From positions 17,389-81,388 of the forward strand of contig NZ_JAPZTZ010000018.1 of the NCBI RefSeq assembly GCF_027532945.1: a stretch of 64,000 nucleotides of DNA, given 5' to 3'. Below the pieces are notes generated by a model that saw nothing but the letters and a program-made list of their open reading frames with translations, had not been told where the DNA came from and searched no databases. This DNA is from Phreatobacter sp. (lineage in GTDB: Bacteria; Pseudomonadota; Alphaproteobacteria; Rhizobiales; Phreatobacteraceae). The translations under genes and the position numbers were made by a program. Positions 18,114 through 27,769 of this stretch are shown here, one piece after another. Every line of letters begins with the position of its first letter. Positions within the stretch are counted from its first letter, which is position 1.

Positions 18114-18778
18114 GCCGCCGACACCGCGTCCATGAAGGCGGAGAGCTTGGCCGGATCGAGATGGCCGCCGGTCCGCACCCCCGAGCAGAGGTCGACGCCG
18201 AAGGGCCTGACCGTGCGGATGGCCTCGCCGACATTGGCGGGGGTGAGCCCGCCGGCGAGGAAGACCGGCCGCGACGAGCGCGCGACGAAGGCGCGGCTCA
18301 CATCCCAGTCATGGGTGCGGCCGGTGCCGCCGAGCTCGGTCATCGTGCCGCCCGACTTGCCGGAATCGAGCAGGAAGGCATGCACATAGGCCTCGTAGCG
18401 CGGGATGAGGTCCAGCACCTGCGGCCCTTCCACGTGGATCACCTGGACACGGCGGACGAGGGGGGCTGCCACCGCCACCACGGCAAGTTCGGAAGGGTCG
18501 ACATGGTCGACGACCTGGACCGTGTTGATGCCGCAATGGCGGGCGTGCTCGGCCATCGCCGCGCCGGTGAGATGAGCGGAGAGCAGGAAGGTCGCCAAAG
18601 GCGGCGGCACCTCGCCGGCAATGGCACGGATCGCCGCGTCGTCGACGAAGCCCGGCCCGGACTGCCGCGCCGCGACGAAGCCGAGCGCATCGGCGCCGGC
18701 ATCGATCGCCATGCGCGCCTCCGCAGCGGAGGAGATGCAGCAGATCTTCACGCGGGTGCGGCGGCCGGACCAGCTCAT
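18110..18778 (-). CDS. TrpF-like protein (phosphoribosylanthranilate isomerase family)
   Basis: 222-aa (beta/alpha)8 protein of the TrpF family. Near the N-terminus is VKICCISSAAEARMAIDAGADALGFV; the KIC cysteine (general base in TrpF) is kept but the usual following glycine is a second cysteine. The acid aspartate motif LLDSGKSGGTM plus GGTGRTHDWDVSRA, and FLAGGLTPANVGEAI and GVDLCSGV for phosphate binding, are also present. So it may be catalytically competent. It is not with other trp genes: it sits between, and overlaps by 4 bases, the ATPase and permease genes of an ABC exporter. It could be the organism's only TrpF or a repurposed paralogue. Confidence 0.82.
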   Translation of the reverse strand: MSWSGRRTRVKICCISSAAEARMAIDAGADALGFVAARQSGPGFVDDAAIRAIAGEVPPPLATFLLSAHLTGAAMAEHARHCGINTVQVVDHVDPSELAVVAVAAPLVRRVQVIHVEGPQVLDLIPRYEAYVHAFLLDSGKSGGTMTELGGTGRTHDWDVSRAFVARSSRPVFLAGGLTPANVGEAIRTVRPFGVDLCSGVRTGGHLDPAKLSAFMDAVSAA

Positions 18779-19521
18779 GCCGCGGCCTCCCTGCGGCCGC
18801 GCGCGACGTCGAGGAAGACCTCCTCGAGATTGCTGCGGCCATAGCGGCGCACCAGTTCGCCGGGCGCGGCGTCGTCCTCGATCCTCCCCTGCTTCAGCAT
18901 GATGACGCGGTCGCAGAGCCGCTCGACCTCGCCCATATTGTGCGAGGCGAGCAGGATCGTCGCCCCCCGCGCCGCCCGGTAGCGCTCGAGATGCGAGCGG
19001 ATCCAGTCAGCCGTGTCGGGATCGAGCGAGGCGGTCGGCTCGTCGAGCAGCATCACCTCGGGCTCGTTGACGAGGGCTTTTGCCAGAGCAACGCGCGTCT
19101 TCTGTCCCGCCGAGAGCTTGCCCGAGGGCCGGTCGAGCAGGTCGACGAGGTCCAGCGCCTCCGCCAGGGTGGCGATCCTCCCGCGGATATCGGCGACGCC
19201 GTAGAGCATCCCGAAGACCGTGAGGTTCTGCCGAACCGTCAGCCGGTGTGGCATGTCCACGTAAGGGCTCTCGAAGTTCATCCGGTGCAGCACATCGTGG
19301 CGGCGGCGCGCCATGTCGGTCCCGAGCACGGTGACGGTGCCGGAGGTCGGCTTCACCAGCCCCATGATCATGCCGATGGTGGTGGATTTGCCGGCGCCGT
19401 TGCCGCCGAGCAGCGCCGCGGTCGAGCCGGATGCGACAGCGAAGGAGATGCCGTCCACGGCGCGGACGGGTCCGTAATCCTTCACGAGCGCATCGACGGC
19501 GATGGTGGCGGGGGATGTCAT
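18775..19521 (-). CDS. ABC transporter ATP-binding protein
   Basis: 248-aa ATPase from the ATG at 19521 (MTSPATIAVDALVKDYGPVRAV). Walker A GGNGAGKST (residues 39-47), signature LSAGQKTRVALA, Walker B VMLLDEPTASLD and the H-loop in LLASHNMGEVERL are all intact. It belongs to the CcmA/NatA-like exporter ATPases that work with ABC-2 permeases. It is the first gene of the ATPase - TrpF-like - permease operon. Confidence 0.93.
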   Translation of the reverse strand: MTSPATIAVDALVKDYGPVRAVDGISFAVASGSTAALLGGNGAGKSTTIGMIMGLVKPTSGTVTVLGTDMARRRHDVLHRMNFESPYVDMPHRLTVRQNLTVFGMLYGVADIRGRIATLAEALDLVDLLDRPSGKLSAGQKTRVALAKALVNEPEVMLLDEPTASLDPDTADWIRSHLERYRAARGATILLASHNMGEVERLCDRVIMLKQGRIEDDAAPGELVRRYGRSNLEEVFLDVARGRREAAA

Positions 19522-19668
19522 GCCGTTCAGATGGAGCGCTGTGACGTGAAGGGCAAATGAAAAGCGCGCAAGGGTCGCATCCCCGATGCAGGGCCGCCCC
19601 GCCGCTCCGTGCCTTGACCCGCGGGGGATGGCCGCGCAAGCGTGAGGCTCCCGCCCGCGCCCCTGTCC

Positions 19669-20607
19669 ATGATCATCGTCTTCGGCTCCATCAACATCGA
19701 TCTGGTCGCGCGCGTGGATCGCCTGCCGCGCGCCGGCGAGACCGTCCTGGGCCCCGGATATGACGTCATCCCCGGTGGCAAGGGGGCCAACCAGGCGCTG
19801 GCGGCCCGCCGCGCGGGTGCCGATGTGGTCCTGGTCGGGGCGGTCGGGCGCGACGCCTTCGCCGACACGGCCCTGAGCGAGCTTGCCGCCGCCGGTGTCG
19901 ACCTCACCCATGTCGCCCGCCTCGACGCTCCCACCGGCGCCGCCTTCATCGCCGTGGATGCGTCCGGCGAGAACCAGATCATCGTCGCCTCGGGCGCCAA
20001 TGCCGCGGTGAGGGCCTCGGCGCTCGATCCTCTTGTCGCCGCGCCCCGCGACATCCTGATGATGCAGTGGGAGGTGCCGGAGGCGGAGCTTCTCGCCGCC
20101 GCGCGCTGGGGTCGCGCGCGCGACCTCCGCATCATCCTCAACCGCGCGCCCGCCGGTCCCATCTCCGCCGAGCTCGCCGATCTCCTCGACATGGTCGTGG
20201 TCAACGAGCACGAGGTCATGGCCCTCGGCGCGGGCCTCGGCGTGACGGGGGAGCCCGATGCGGTGGCCGCGGTCCTCTCCGAGCGCCATGGCCTTGCCGT
20301 CGCGGTGACGCTGGGCGCGGCCGGCGCCCTGTGCTGGGCCGACGGCATCCGCCACGAATCCCCGGCCTATCCCGTCGACGTCGTCGACACGACGGCCGCC
20401 GGCGACACGTTCTGCGGCGCATTCGCCGCCGCTATCGATCGCCGCCGCGGCTACGAGACCGCGGTGGAATTTGCCGCCGCCGCCGGCTCGCTCGCCTGCA
20501 CCGCCTTCGGCGCCCAGCCCAGCATCCCCCACCGGCCCGCCATCGAGGCGGCAGCCCAGGTCCTCGCCGACCAGCGCAATCCACACCACCGGAGACTGAC
20601 AGAATGA
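19669..20607 (+). CDS. rbsK: ribokinase (PfkB family sugar kinase)
   Basis: 312-aa PfkB kinase from the ATG at 19669 (MIIVFGSINIDLVARVDRLPRAGET). Hallmarks are the GGKGANQALAARRAGADV substrate motif and the C-terminal DTTAAGDTFCGAF with the catalytic aspartate and anion hole. The pattern matches ribokinase best. It overlaps the downstream HpcH/HpaI aldolase gene by 4 bases (ATGA), so the natural substrate could instead be a related sugar or sugar acid feeding that enzyme. Confidence 0.85.
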   Translation: MIIVFGSINIDLVARVDRLPRAGETVLGPGYDVIPGGKGANQALAARRAGADVVLVGAVGRDAFADTALSELAAAGVDLTHVARLDAPTGAAFIAVDASGENQIIVASGANAAVRASALDPLVAAPRDILMMQWEVPEAELLAAARWGRARDLRIILNRAPAGPISAELADLLDMVVVNEHEVMALGAGLGVTGEPDAVAAVLSERHGLAVAVTLGAAGALCWADGIRHESPAYPVDVVDTTAAGDTFCGAFAAAIDRRRGYETAVEFAAAAGSLACTAFGAQPSIPHRPAIEAAAQVLADQRNPHHRRLTE

Positions 20608-21383
20608 TCCGCAACCGCATCAAGCGCCGCGCCCGTGCCGGCGAAAAGCTCCTCGGCGCCTGGGTCTTCACCGGCTCGCCCGCGGCTTGCGAGATCTATG
20701 CCCTGGCCGGCTACGACATCGTCCTCATCGATAGCGAGCACACGCCCATCGACGTCAAGGACGTGCTGGAATGCGTGCGGGCGGTGGAGGCTGGCGGCGG
20801 CGACGCCATGGTGCGCGTGCCCGGCCACGATTCCAGCCATTTCAAGCGGCTGCTCGACGCCGGCATCCATTCCTTCATGGTGCCGATGGTCGACACGGTC
20901 GACCAGGCCCATGCGATCGTGCGGTCCTGCCTCTATCCGCCGCGCGGGCGCCGCGGCTTCGCCGCCACCGCCGCCCGCTCCGGCCTTTACGGCTTCCACG
21001 AGGACTATGCCGCGGTCGCCCACGAAGAGACCTTCCTCGCCCTGCAGGTGGAGAGCGTCGAGGCGGCGCGCGATGCCCATGCCATCGCTTCCATCGACGG
21101 CGTCGACTGCCTCTTCATCGGCCCGAACGATCTCGCCGGCTCGATGAACAAGCTCGGCCAGCTCACCGACCCGGCGCTGCTGTCGGTCATCGACGACACG
21201 GTGGCGGCGGTGACCAAGGCGGGCAAGGTCTCGGGCATCATCCCGCTGCCGACGCGCGATGCTTCCGACTGCGCTGCCCGCGGCTTCGGCATCGTCATCG
21301 GCGAATGCGACGTGCCGACCCTCAAGGCCGGCGCCATGGCGGACCTCGCCCGCCACCGCAAGGCCTTCCCCGGGCGGCGCTGA
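20604..21383 (+). CDS. HpcH/HpaI family aldolase
   Basis: 259-aa class II pyruvate aldolase of the HpcH/HpaI family (4-hydroxy-2-oxo-acid aldolases, 2-dehydro-3-deoxy-glucarate aldolase). Key segments are the catalytic IDSEHTPID, the ARSGLYGF region, the metal ligand glutamate in LALQVES and aspartate in LFIGPNDLAGSM. It cleaves a 2-keto-3-deoxy acid to pyruvate and an aldehyde. Translational coupling to the kinase suggests a sugar-acid route, but the substrate is not evident. Confidence 0.9.
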   Translation: MIRNRIKRRARAGEKLLGAWVFTGSPAACEIYALAGYDIVLIDSEHTPIDVKDVLECVRAVEAGGGDAMVRVPGHDSSHFKRLLDAGIHSFMVPMVDTVDQAHAIVRSCLYPPRGRRGFAATAARSGLYGFHEDYAAVAHEETFLALQVESVEAARDAHAIASIDGVDCLFIGPNDLAGSMNKLGQLTDPALLSVIDDTVAAVTKAGKVSGIIPLPTRDASDCAARGFGIVIGECDVPTLKAGAMADLARHRKAFPGRR

Positions 21384-21385
21384 GC

Positions 21386-21925
21386 TCAGGCCCCGAGGGC
21401 GGCGAGGGCGGTGGCGACAATGGCCTCGGGAGGGGCGTCGATCGACACGGTGATCGCCGCCTCGTCGGCCTGCGGTGCCTGCAATGTCGCGAACTGGCTC
21501 GCCAGCAGACTTGGCGGCATGAAGTGGTTCACACGCGCCTTCATCCGCGCGTCGATCAGCTCATAGGTGCCGGCGAGATGGACGAAGCGGATGCGCGCAC
21601 CGCTCGCGCGCAGCCGGTCGCGATAGGCCCGCTTCAGCGCCGAGCAGGCAATGACCACATGGCCACCGGTTGCCTCCAGGGCCGTTGCATGGGCGGCGAT
21701 GGCGTCGAGCCAGGGCCAGCGGTCCTCGTCCGTCAGCGGCGCGCCGGAGCGCATCTTCGCGACATTGGCGGTGGGGTGGAAGGCGTCGCCGTCGCGGAAG
21801 TCCCAGCCGAGATGGCCTGCCAGCGCGTGGCCGACCGTGGACTTGCCACAGCCCGAGACGCCCATGACGATGACGGCGGTCGGTAGCGGGGCCGCCGTCG
21901 TGGATGCGGGCGCGGCGCTGCTCAT
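21386..21925 (-). CDS. gntK: gluconokinase
   Basis: 179-aa shikimate-kinase-like gluconokinase, phosphorylating gluconate to 6-phosphogluconate. The Walker A is [11 protein letters not shown], followed by the family signature [16 protein letters not shown] and [10 protein letters not shown], then [14 protein letters not shown]. It ends 3 bases from the opposing aldolase stop and overlaps by 4 bases the upstream 6-phosphogluconate dehydrogenase gene, whose substrate it makes. Confidence 0.93.
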   Translation of the reverse strand: MSSAAPASTTAAPLPTAVIVMGVSGCGKSTVGHALAGHLGWDFRDGDAFHPTANVAKMRSGAPLTDEDRWPWLDAIAAHATALEATGGHVVIACSALKRAYRDRLRASGARIRFVHLAGTYELIDARMKARVNHFMPPSLLASQFATLQAPQADEAAITVSIDAPPEAIVATALAALGA

Positions 21926-22896
21926 TTCGATTCCTGGTGGCCGCCGAAGCCCTTGCGCATGGCGGAGAGCACCTTCTCGGCGAAGGTGTGGTCCTGCCGC
22001 GAGCGGAAGCGGGTGTAGAGTGCCGAGGTCAGCACCTCCGCCGGCGTCGCCTGTTCGATGGCGGCCTCCACCGTCCAGCGTCCCTCGCCGGAATCGGACA
22101 CATGGCCGGAGAATTCGGCGAGCGCCGGGTCCTTCGCCAGCGCCTCGGCGGTGAGGTCGAGGAGCCATGAGGTGACCACCGATCCGCGCCGCCAGACCTC
22201 GGCGACCTCGGCGACGTCGAGGGTCAGCCGCTCCGCCTCCGGCAGGCGCGGCGAGGCGGCGTTGCGCAGGATGTCGAAGCCTTCCGCGAAGGCCTGCATC
22301 ATCCCGTATTCGATGCCGTTGTGGATCATCTTGACGTAGTGGCCGGCCCCGCTCGGCCCACAATGGAGATAGCCTTCTTCGGCCGTCGAGGCCCGGCCAT
22401 CGCGATGGCGCGTCTCGGGAATGTCACCGCGGCCGGGGGCGAGCGCCCGGAAGATCGGGTCGAGCCGGGTGACGGTGGCCGTGTCGCCGCCGATCATCAG
22501 GCAATAGCCGCGCTCCAGGCCCCACACGCCGCCCGAGGTGCCGATATCGAGATAGGTGAGGCCGCGCTCCGCCAGCGCCTTCGACCGGCGGATATCGTCC
22601 TTCCAGAAGGTATTGCCGCCGTCGATGATCGTGTCACCGGGCGCGAGATGGTTGGCGATCTCGGTAATGGCCGTCTCGGTGACGGCCCCGGCAGGGAGCA
22701 TGACCCAGACGGTGCGGGGTGCTGCGAGCTTGCCGCAGAGATCGGCGAGCGAGGCGGTGCCCTCCGCGCCTTCCGCCGCAAGCTTCGCGGTGGTGGCGGC
22801 ATCGGCGTCGAAGACCACGCAGGAATGACCTGCCTTCGTCAGGCGGCGGACGATGTTCGCCCCCATCCGCCCGAGCCCCACCACGCCGATCTGCAT
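21922..22896 (-). CDS. gnd: 6-phosphogluconate dehydrogenase, decarboxylating (short, GndA/YqeC type)
   Basis: 324-aa short-form 6PGDH, oxidatively decarboxylating 6-phosphogluconate to ribulose 5-phosphate. The N-terminal Rossmann motif is [16 protein letters not shown] with an aspartate (FDAD) at the end of beta-2, which usually favours NAD+ over NADP+. Catalytic regions include [15 protein letters not shown] and [20 protein letters not shown] (Lys/His/Asn). The start is ATG at 22896. It is the first gene of a two-gene gluconate unit with gluconokinase. The cofactor call is inference from one residue. Confidence 0.93.
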   Translation of the reverse strand: MQIGVVGLGRMGANIVRRLTKAGHSCVVFDADAATTAKLAAEGAEGTASLADLCGKLAAPRTVWVMLPAGAVTETAITEIANHLAPGDTIIDGGNTFWKDDIRRSKALAERGLTYLDIGTSGGVWGLERGYCLMIGGDTATVTRLDPIFRALAPGRGDIPETRHRDGRASTAEEGYLHCGPSGAGHYVKMIHNGIEYGMMQAFAEGFDILRNAASPRLPEAERLTLDVAEVAEVWRRGSVVTSWLLDLTAEALAKDPALAEFSGHVSDSGEGRWTVEAAIEQATPAEVLTSALYTRFRSRQDHTFAEKVLSAMRKGFGGHQESK

Positions 22897-23044
22897 TGGA
22901 CGTCCCCCCTTGCGGTCTTGTCTTTGGCGTCTTCTCGTTCCGTCCGAACCAACCGAAACGCGCCGATAAGTCAATGGCGCGGCGTTGCCGAAGGCGGTGC
23001 CAGCGTGTAGAGGGCGGCACCTCTTCGCCACCAGTGAGCCCTCC

Positions 23045-24046
23045 ATGTCCCAGCCCCGCTACGATGTCGCCGGCATCGGCAACGCCATTGTCGACGTCCT
23101 CGCTCGCACCGAGGACGACGTGCTCGCGAAGCTCGGCGTGCCGAAGGGGGGCATGATGCTGATCGACGAGGCGCGCGCCGAGGCGATCTATGCCGCCATG
23201 GCCCAGACGGTGGAGATGTCGGGCGGTTCGGCCGCCAACACCATCGCCGGCATCGGCATGCTCGGCCTGAAGCCCGCCTTCATCGGCAAGGTGCGCAACG
23301 ACCAGCCCGGCGCCTCCTTCACCCATGGCATGAAGGCGGCCGGCATTCATTTCCCGACTGCCGCGGCGACCGACGGCCCGACCACGGCGCGCTCCTTCAT
23401 CCTGGTGACGCCGGATGGCGAGCGCACCATGAACACCTATCTCGGCGCAGCGCAGAACCTTGCCCCTGCCGATGTCGACGCCGACACCATCGCGTCTGCC
23501 GGCATCACCTATCTCGAGGGCTATCTCTGGGATCCACCGGAGGCCAAGAAGGCCTTCCTCAAGGCCTCCGAGATCGCCCATGGCGCCGGCCGCAAGGTGG
23601 CGCTGACCCTGTCCGACGCCTTCTGCGTCGACCGTTACCGCGACGAGTTCATCGGCCTCATCCGCGCCAAGACCGTCGACATCGTCTTCGCCAACGAGGG
23701 CGAGCTGAAGTCGCTCTACCAGACCGCCGATTTCGCCACCGCGCTCGACGCGCTGCGCGCCGACGCCGCGCTCGCCGTCGTCACCCGCTCCGAGAACGGC
23801 GCCATCGCGGTGGAGGGTGCAACCATGGTCTCCGCCCCGGCCTTCCCGGTCGACAAGGTGGTGGACACGACCGGCGCGGGCGACCTCTTCGCCGCCGGCT
23901 TCCTGTCGGGCTTTGCCCGCGGTATGCCGCACGAGACCTCGCTGCGCCTCGGCGCGCTCTGCGCCGCCGAGATCATCAGCCATATGGGCGCCCGCCCCGA
24001 GGCGAACCTCAAGGCGCTGGCCGCGGAGAACGGCTTCGTGCTCTGA
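23045..24046 (+). CDS. PfkB family carbohydrate kinase, adenosine-kinase-like
   Basis: 333-aa PfkB kinase from the ATG at 23045 ([21 protein letters not shown]). The N-terminal GNAIVDVLA and [16 protein letters not shown] motifs and the C-terminal [17 protein letters not shown] (catalytic Asp) match the bacterial adenosine kinase / AdoK subgroup closely. It likely phosphorylates adenosine or a ribonucleoside for purine salvage, though some family members act on sugars. It is monocistronic, divergent from gnd. Confidence 0.88.
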   Translation: MSQPRYDVAGIGNAIVDVLARTEDDVLAKLGVPKGGMMLIDEARAEAIYAAMAQTVEMSGGSAANTIAGIGMLGLKPAFIGKVRNDQPGASFTHGMKAAGIHFPTAAATDGPTTARSFILVTPDGERTMNTYLGAAQNLAPADVDADTIASAGITYLEGYLWDPPEAKKAFLKASEIAHGAGRKVALTLSDAFCVDRYRDEFIGLIRAKTVDIVFANEGELKSLYQTADFATALDALRADAALAVVTRSENGAIAVEGATMVSAPAFPVDKVVDTTGAGDLFAAGFLSGFARGMPHETSLRLGALCAAEIISHMGARPEANLKALAAENGFVL

Positions 24047-24050
24047 CGCC

Positions 24051-24470
24051 TCAGGCGCCGAGCAGCCTGATCGTCGCGGGATCGGGGGCGCCGTCGTAGA
24101 AGGCGTCAATCACCGCGACGAAGGGCTCCGGATCGGCTGAGGCCAGCGCGAACAGCGTCATGGACGAACGCAGCTTTGCCGCGTCGATGGCGCCGAGGAT
24201 CGTCTCGGCGCTTTTCGGCCGCGCCGCCATCACCAGCGCCATGGCCATGAGCAGGCGCGGACCAAGGACAGGATGGGCGAGATAGGCCTCGGCCTCGTCG
24301 AGCCCCGAGAGCGCATAGAGCTGCGACCTGGCGCTCGTCCCGAGGCCTGCGAGTTGCGGGAAGACGAACCACATCCAGTGCGAAGTCTTGGCGCCATTGG
24401 CGAGCTCGGCGATCACATCCTCGAAGATCGGGTCCTGCGCCGCGACGAAGCGCTCGAGGTCGAAGGTCAT
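24051..24470 (-). CDS. DUF1810 family protein
   Basis: 139-aa cytoplasmic protein from the ATG at 24470 ([23 protein letters not shown]). The [17 protein letters not shown] segment and the following [21 protein letters not shown] are diagnostic of DUF1810. Function is not established. It follows the LysE gene by 2 bases and is the last gene of the minus-strand his-containing run. Confidence 0.88.
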   Translation of the reverse strand: MTFDLERFVAAQDPIFEDVIAELANGAKTSHWMWFVFPQLAGLGTSARSQLYALSGLDEAEAYLAHPVLGPRLLMAMALVMAARPKSAETILGAIDAAKLRSSMTLFALASADPEPFVAVIDAFYDGAPDPATIRLLGA

Positions 24471-24472
24471 CC

Positions 24473-25096
24473 CTAGCGCTCCCAGGCCATCTTGCCGCCA
24501 TAGGCCATCATGACGACGCCCGTGCCGATGGCGAGGAGGCGTCCCGCCGCACCGGGCCGGCGGGCGAAGGGCAGGATGCGGAGCGCAATGCCCAGCGTCA
24601 CATAGTAGAGCGCCGACATGGCGACCATGATCCCCACCCCGGCGAAGCCGATGACGATCGGCTGCTCCGCGAGCCGCGTCACGGCGAAGAGCGAGGAGAC
24701 GAAGACGAGGCTCTTCGGGTTGCCGAGGGCGGTTGCGAGCCCGGTGAGAAAGGCCCGCCGCGGGGTGAGCATTGCCGCCGGCTCGCGCACCGTCTCCGGC
24801 GGCGGGGCGACGTTGCGACGGATCAGGCTGAGCCCCATCCAGGCGAGATAGAGGCCGCCGGCGACCTTCACCGCCGCGGCGGCTGCCGGGAACAGTTCGA
24901 AGAGCCAGAACAGACCGAACAGGCCGGCAAGGCCCCAGCACAGCGTGCCGAGGAGGATCGCCGCGGCTGTCGCCACCACGGAGGATGCCGGCGAGGACAG
25001 GCCCACCGCCATGAACAGGATCATGTTCGGCCCGGGCGTGATGACGGCGATGAGCCAGAGGCCGGCAAGGGCGAGGAGCGTGTCGGCGGGGCTCAT
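24473..25096 (-). CDS. LysE family translocator
   Basis: 207-aa inner-membrane protein with about six hydrophobic segments. The N-terminal [20 protein letters not shown] is the RhtB/LysE signature. Members export amino acids or derivatives. It lies 14 bases downstream of hisF on the same strand and may be co-transcribed with the histidine genes. The substrate is unknown. Confidence 0.88.
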   Translation of the reverse strand: MSPADTLLALAGLWLIAVITPGPNMILFMAVGLSSPASSVVATAAAILLGTLCWGLAGLFGLFWLFELFPAAAAAVKVAGGLYLAWMGLSLIRRNVAPPPETVREPAAMLTPRRAFLTGLATALGNPKSLVFVSSLFAVTRLAEQPIVIGFAGVGIMVAMSALYYVTLGIALRILPFARRPGAAGRLLAIGTGVVMMAYGGKMAWER

Positions 25097-25110
25097 GGGG
25101 CGGGCCGCAT

Positions 25111-25899
25111 TCAGCCCGCGATCCCGTCCATGCGCACCGGCAGGCCGGCCGCCTGCATGTGCCGCTTCACCTCACCGATGGTGAAGGTGCCGAAATGGAA
25201 GACCGAGGCCGCCAGCACGCCGGTCGCGCCGCCATCGCGCACGCCCTCGACGAAATGGTCGAGCGTGCCGACCCCGCCCGAGGCGATCACCGGCACCGGC
25301 ACGGCATCGGCAATCGCGCGGGTGAGCTTCAGGTCGAAGCCGGATTTGGTGCCGTCACGGTCCATGGAGGTGAGCAGGATCTCGCCCGCCCCCAGCGCCA
25401 CGACCTCGCGGGCATAGGCCACTGCGTCAATACCCGTCGGCTTGCGGCCGCCATGGGTGAAAATCTCCCAGCGCTCCGTCTCGCCATCGGCCGAGACCTT
25501 CCTGGCGTCGATGGCGACGACGATGCACTGGTTGCCGAACTTGTCGGCGGCACGGCCGACAAAGGCGCGGTCAGTCACCGCCGCCGTGTTGATCGATACC
25601 TTGTCGGCGCCGGACTGCAGCAGGGCTCGGATGTCCTCGACGGTGCGAACCCCGCCGCCGACGGTGAGCGGCATGAAGCAGGCTTCCGCCGTGCGCGTCA
25701 CCACGTCGAACATGGTGCGGCGATCATCGGAACTCGCGGTGATGTCCAGGAAGGTGAGCTCGTCGGCGCCCGCCGCGTCATAGGCCTTGGCGGCCTCGAC
25801 GGGATCGCCCGCGTCGATCAGGTCGACGAACTGCACGCCCTTGACGACCCGGCCGTCCTTCACGTCGAGGCAGGGGATGATGCGGATCTTGAAGGTCAT
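25111..25899 (-). CDS. hisF: imidazole glycerol phosphate synthase, cyclase subunit
   Basis: 262-aa (beta/alpha)8 HisF, which with HisH makes IGP and AICAR from PRFAR. The N-terminus [22 protein letters not shown] carries catalytic Asp11. [28 protein letters not shown] and [12 protein letters not shown] (second catalytic Asp) are intact. It overlaps hisA by 4 bases. Confidence 0.97.
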   Translation of the reverse strand: MTFKIRIIPCLDVKDGRVVKGVQFVDLIDAGDPVEAAKAYDAAGADELTFLDITASSDDRRTMFDVVTRTAEACFMPLTVGGGVRTVEDIRALLQSGADKVSINTAAVTDRAFVGRAADKFGNQCIVVAIDARKVSADGETERWEIFTHGGRKPTGIDAVAYAREVVALGAGEILLTSMDRDGTKSGFDLKLTRAIADAVPVPVIASGGVGTLDHFVEGVRDGGATGVLAASVFHFGTFTIGEVKRHMQAAGLPVRMDGIAG

Positions 25900-26633
25900 G
25901 CCGCCTTCGCTCCCCGCACCAGCGCGATGGCCTCGGCCGGATCGAGGCGGCCGTCATAGAGCGCCTTGCCGGTGATGGCGCCTTCGAGCTTGGCGGCGCG
26001 CGGCGAGAGCAACTGGCGCACGTCGTCGAGCGAGGCGAGGCCGCCTGAGGCGATGACGGGAATGGACACGGCGTCCGCGAGGGCGATGGTGCCGTCCCAG
26101 TCGATGCCGGTCAGCATGCCGTCGCGGGCGATATTGGTGTAGACGATGGCCGCGACGCCGGCATCTTCGAAGCGGCGGGCGAGGTCATGGGCGGCAAGGC
26201 TCGAGGTCTCGGCCCAGCCCTCCACCGCCACCCAGCCGTCGCGGGCATCGATGCCGACCGCCACCTGGCCGGGGAAGGCCCTGGCCGCGGCCTTCACGAA
26301 ATCCGGGTCGCGCACCGCCGCCGTGCCGATGATGACGCGCGCGACGCCCTTTCCGAGCCAGCCCTCGACGGTCCTGAAGTCGCGGATGCCGCCGCCGAGC
26401 TGGACGGGGAAGGAGGTCGCGGCGCGGATAGCCTCCACCGCCGCGGCATTCACCGGCTTGCCGGCGAAGGCGCCGTCGAGATCGACGACATGCAGATAGT
26501 CGAAGCCCTGCTGCTCGAAGGCGCGCGCCTGGGCGGCCGGATCGTCGGCATAGACGGTCGCCTGGGCCATGTCGCCCTGGCGCAGGCGGACGCAGCGGCC
26601 CTCCTTGAGGTCGATGGCGGGGAAGAGCCTCAC
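25896..26633 (-). CDS. hisA: phosphoribosylformimino-5-aminoimidazole carboxamide ribotide isomerase
   Basis: 245-aa (beta/alpha)8 isomerase converting ProFAR to PRFAR. The start is a GTG at 26633 ([17 protein letters not shown]) that overlaps the hisH stop in GTGA; no ATG exists at the conserved N-terminus. The catalytic aspartates in FPAIDLKEG and [11 protein letters not shown], and the phosphate loops LGGGIRD and SGGLASLDD, are present. It is the central gene of hisB-DUF2628-hisH-hisA-hisF. Confidence 0.97.
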   Translation of the reverse strand: MRLFPAIDLKEGRCVRLRQGDMAQATVYADDPAAQARAFEQQGFDYLHVVDLDGAFAGKPVNAAAVEAIRAATSFPVQLGGGIRDFRTVEGWLGKGVARVIIGTAAVRDPDFVKAAARAFPGQVAVGIDARDGWVAVEGWAETSSLAAHDLARRFEDAGVAAIVYTNIARDGMLTGIDWDGTIALADAVSIPVIASGGLASLDDVRQLLSPRAAKLEGAITGKALYDGRLDPAEAIALVRGAKAA

Positions 26634-27280
26634 GGGCGCCACTCCAGGAAATTGCCGATCAGCGACAGGCCAAGCGTCTGGCTCTTCTCGGGATGGAACT
26701 GCGTGCCGACCATGGTGTCGCGGGCGATCATGGCAGTGACGCGGGTGCCATAATCCGCCTCGGCCAGCACCACATCCGCCGCGGTCGCGGTCAGGTGATA
26801 GGAATGGACGAAATAGGCGTGGAGGCCCTTCGGCCCGGTCGGGATGCCGGCGAGCACGGGATGGTCGCGCGTCACCTCCAGCGTGTTCCAACCCATATGC
26901 GGGATCTTCAGCGTCGGATCGGCCGGTCGGATCAGGTCGATATCGCCGGGCACCCAGCCAAGGCCGGCGGAAATCTCCTTCTCGAGCCCGCGCCCCGCCA
27001 TGAGCTGCATGCCGACGCAGATGCCGAGGAAGGGCCGGCCACGGCCGCGCACCGCCTCGGTCATGGCCTCGACCATGCCGGGCACGCCGACGAGGCCGCG
27101 CTTGCAGTCGGCGAAGGCGCCGACGCCGGGCAGGACGATGCGGTCGGCCTTGCGCACGAGATCGGGATCGGCGGTCACCACGACGGGCGTGTTGAGGCCC
27201 CGCTCGCGCGCCATCCGCTCGAAGGCCTTCTGCGCGGAATGCAGGTTGCCCGAGCCGTAATCGACGATGGCGACGCTCAC
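26630..27280 (-). CDS. hisH: imidazole glycerol phosphate synthase, glutamine amidotransferase subunit
   Basis: 216-aa class I glutaminase that supplies ammonia to HisF. The nucleophile is the cysteine of GICVGMQLM; the His/Glu pair is in [10 protein letters not shown]. The N-terminus [21 protein letters not shown] is canonical. It overlaps both the upstream DUF2628 gene and hisA by 4 bases, indicating tight translational coupling. Confidence 0.97.
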   Translation of the reverse strand: MSVAIVDYGSGNLHSAQKAFERMARERGLNTPVVVTADPDLVRKADRIVLPGVGAFADCKRGLVGVPGMVEAMTEAVRGRGRPFLGICVGMQLMAGRGLEKEISAGLGWVPGDIDLIRPADPTLKIPHMGWNTLEVTRDHPVLAGIPTGPKGLHAYFVHSYHLTATAADVVLAEADYGTRVTAMIARDTMVGTQFHPEKSQTLGLSLIGNFLEWRP

Positions 27281-27768
27281 CGCGCGCCCCTCGCTGAGGG
27301 GTCAGCATCGGGGAAGAGGCCGATGATCGGCAGCGGCGCGGCCGGAACTGCGGTGGCCGGGCGCGTTGCGGTCAATGCCACGGGCGCCGCCGGCAGCGTA
27401 TCGCGCTCGGCGAAATAGCGCCGCTCGGCCTCCTCGCGGGAGGCGGCGACGATCACGGCGACCTCCCGCCAGCCGCGGCGGCGGAGCGTCCAGCGCTTCA
27501 GGTTGGTCGCCTCAAGGCCGATGAGCAGGCTCAAGCCCGAGGTGATGAGCGTCTGCATCAGCGAGGGCAGGCCGCTGAAGGCGAGGCCCACCACGACGAG
27601 GGCCATGGCCACGAGATAGGCGATGGTCACCAGCCACATCCGGTGAAACGGGAACCAGGCCCAGGGGGCGACGAAGGCGATGGGCGCGAAGCTGTCGGGG
27701 ACGAACTGCGCGCCCTCCTCGCTTCCCGTCGGCGGCAGGTGAACGGTGTAGCTGGTCTGGCGTGCCAT
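27277..27768 (-). CDS. DUF2628 membrane protein in the his operon
   Basis: 163-aa protein from the ATG at 27768, one base after the hisB stop. An N-terminal soluble stretch is followed by two hydrophobic segments (about residues 44-90) and a C-terminal Pro/Ala-rich tail. It matches DUF2628, whose members in Rhizobiales recur at this exact place between hisB and hisH. Function is unknown; nothing in the sequence suggests an enzyme. Confidence 0.78.
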   Translation of the reverse strand: MARQTSYTVHLPPTGSEEGAQFVPDSFAPIAFVAPWAWFPFHRMWLVTIAYLVAMALVVVGLAFSGLPSLMQTLITSGLSLLIGLEATNLKRWTLRRRGWREVAVIVAASREEAERRYFAERDTLPAAPVALTATRPATAVPAAPLPIIGLFPDADPSARGAR

Positions 27769-27769
27769 G

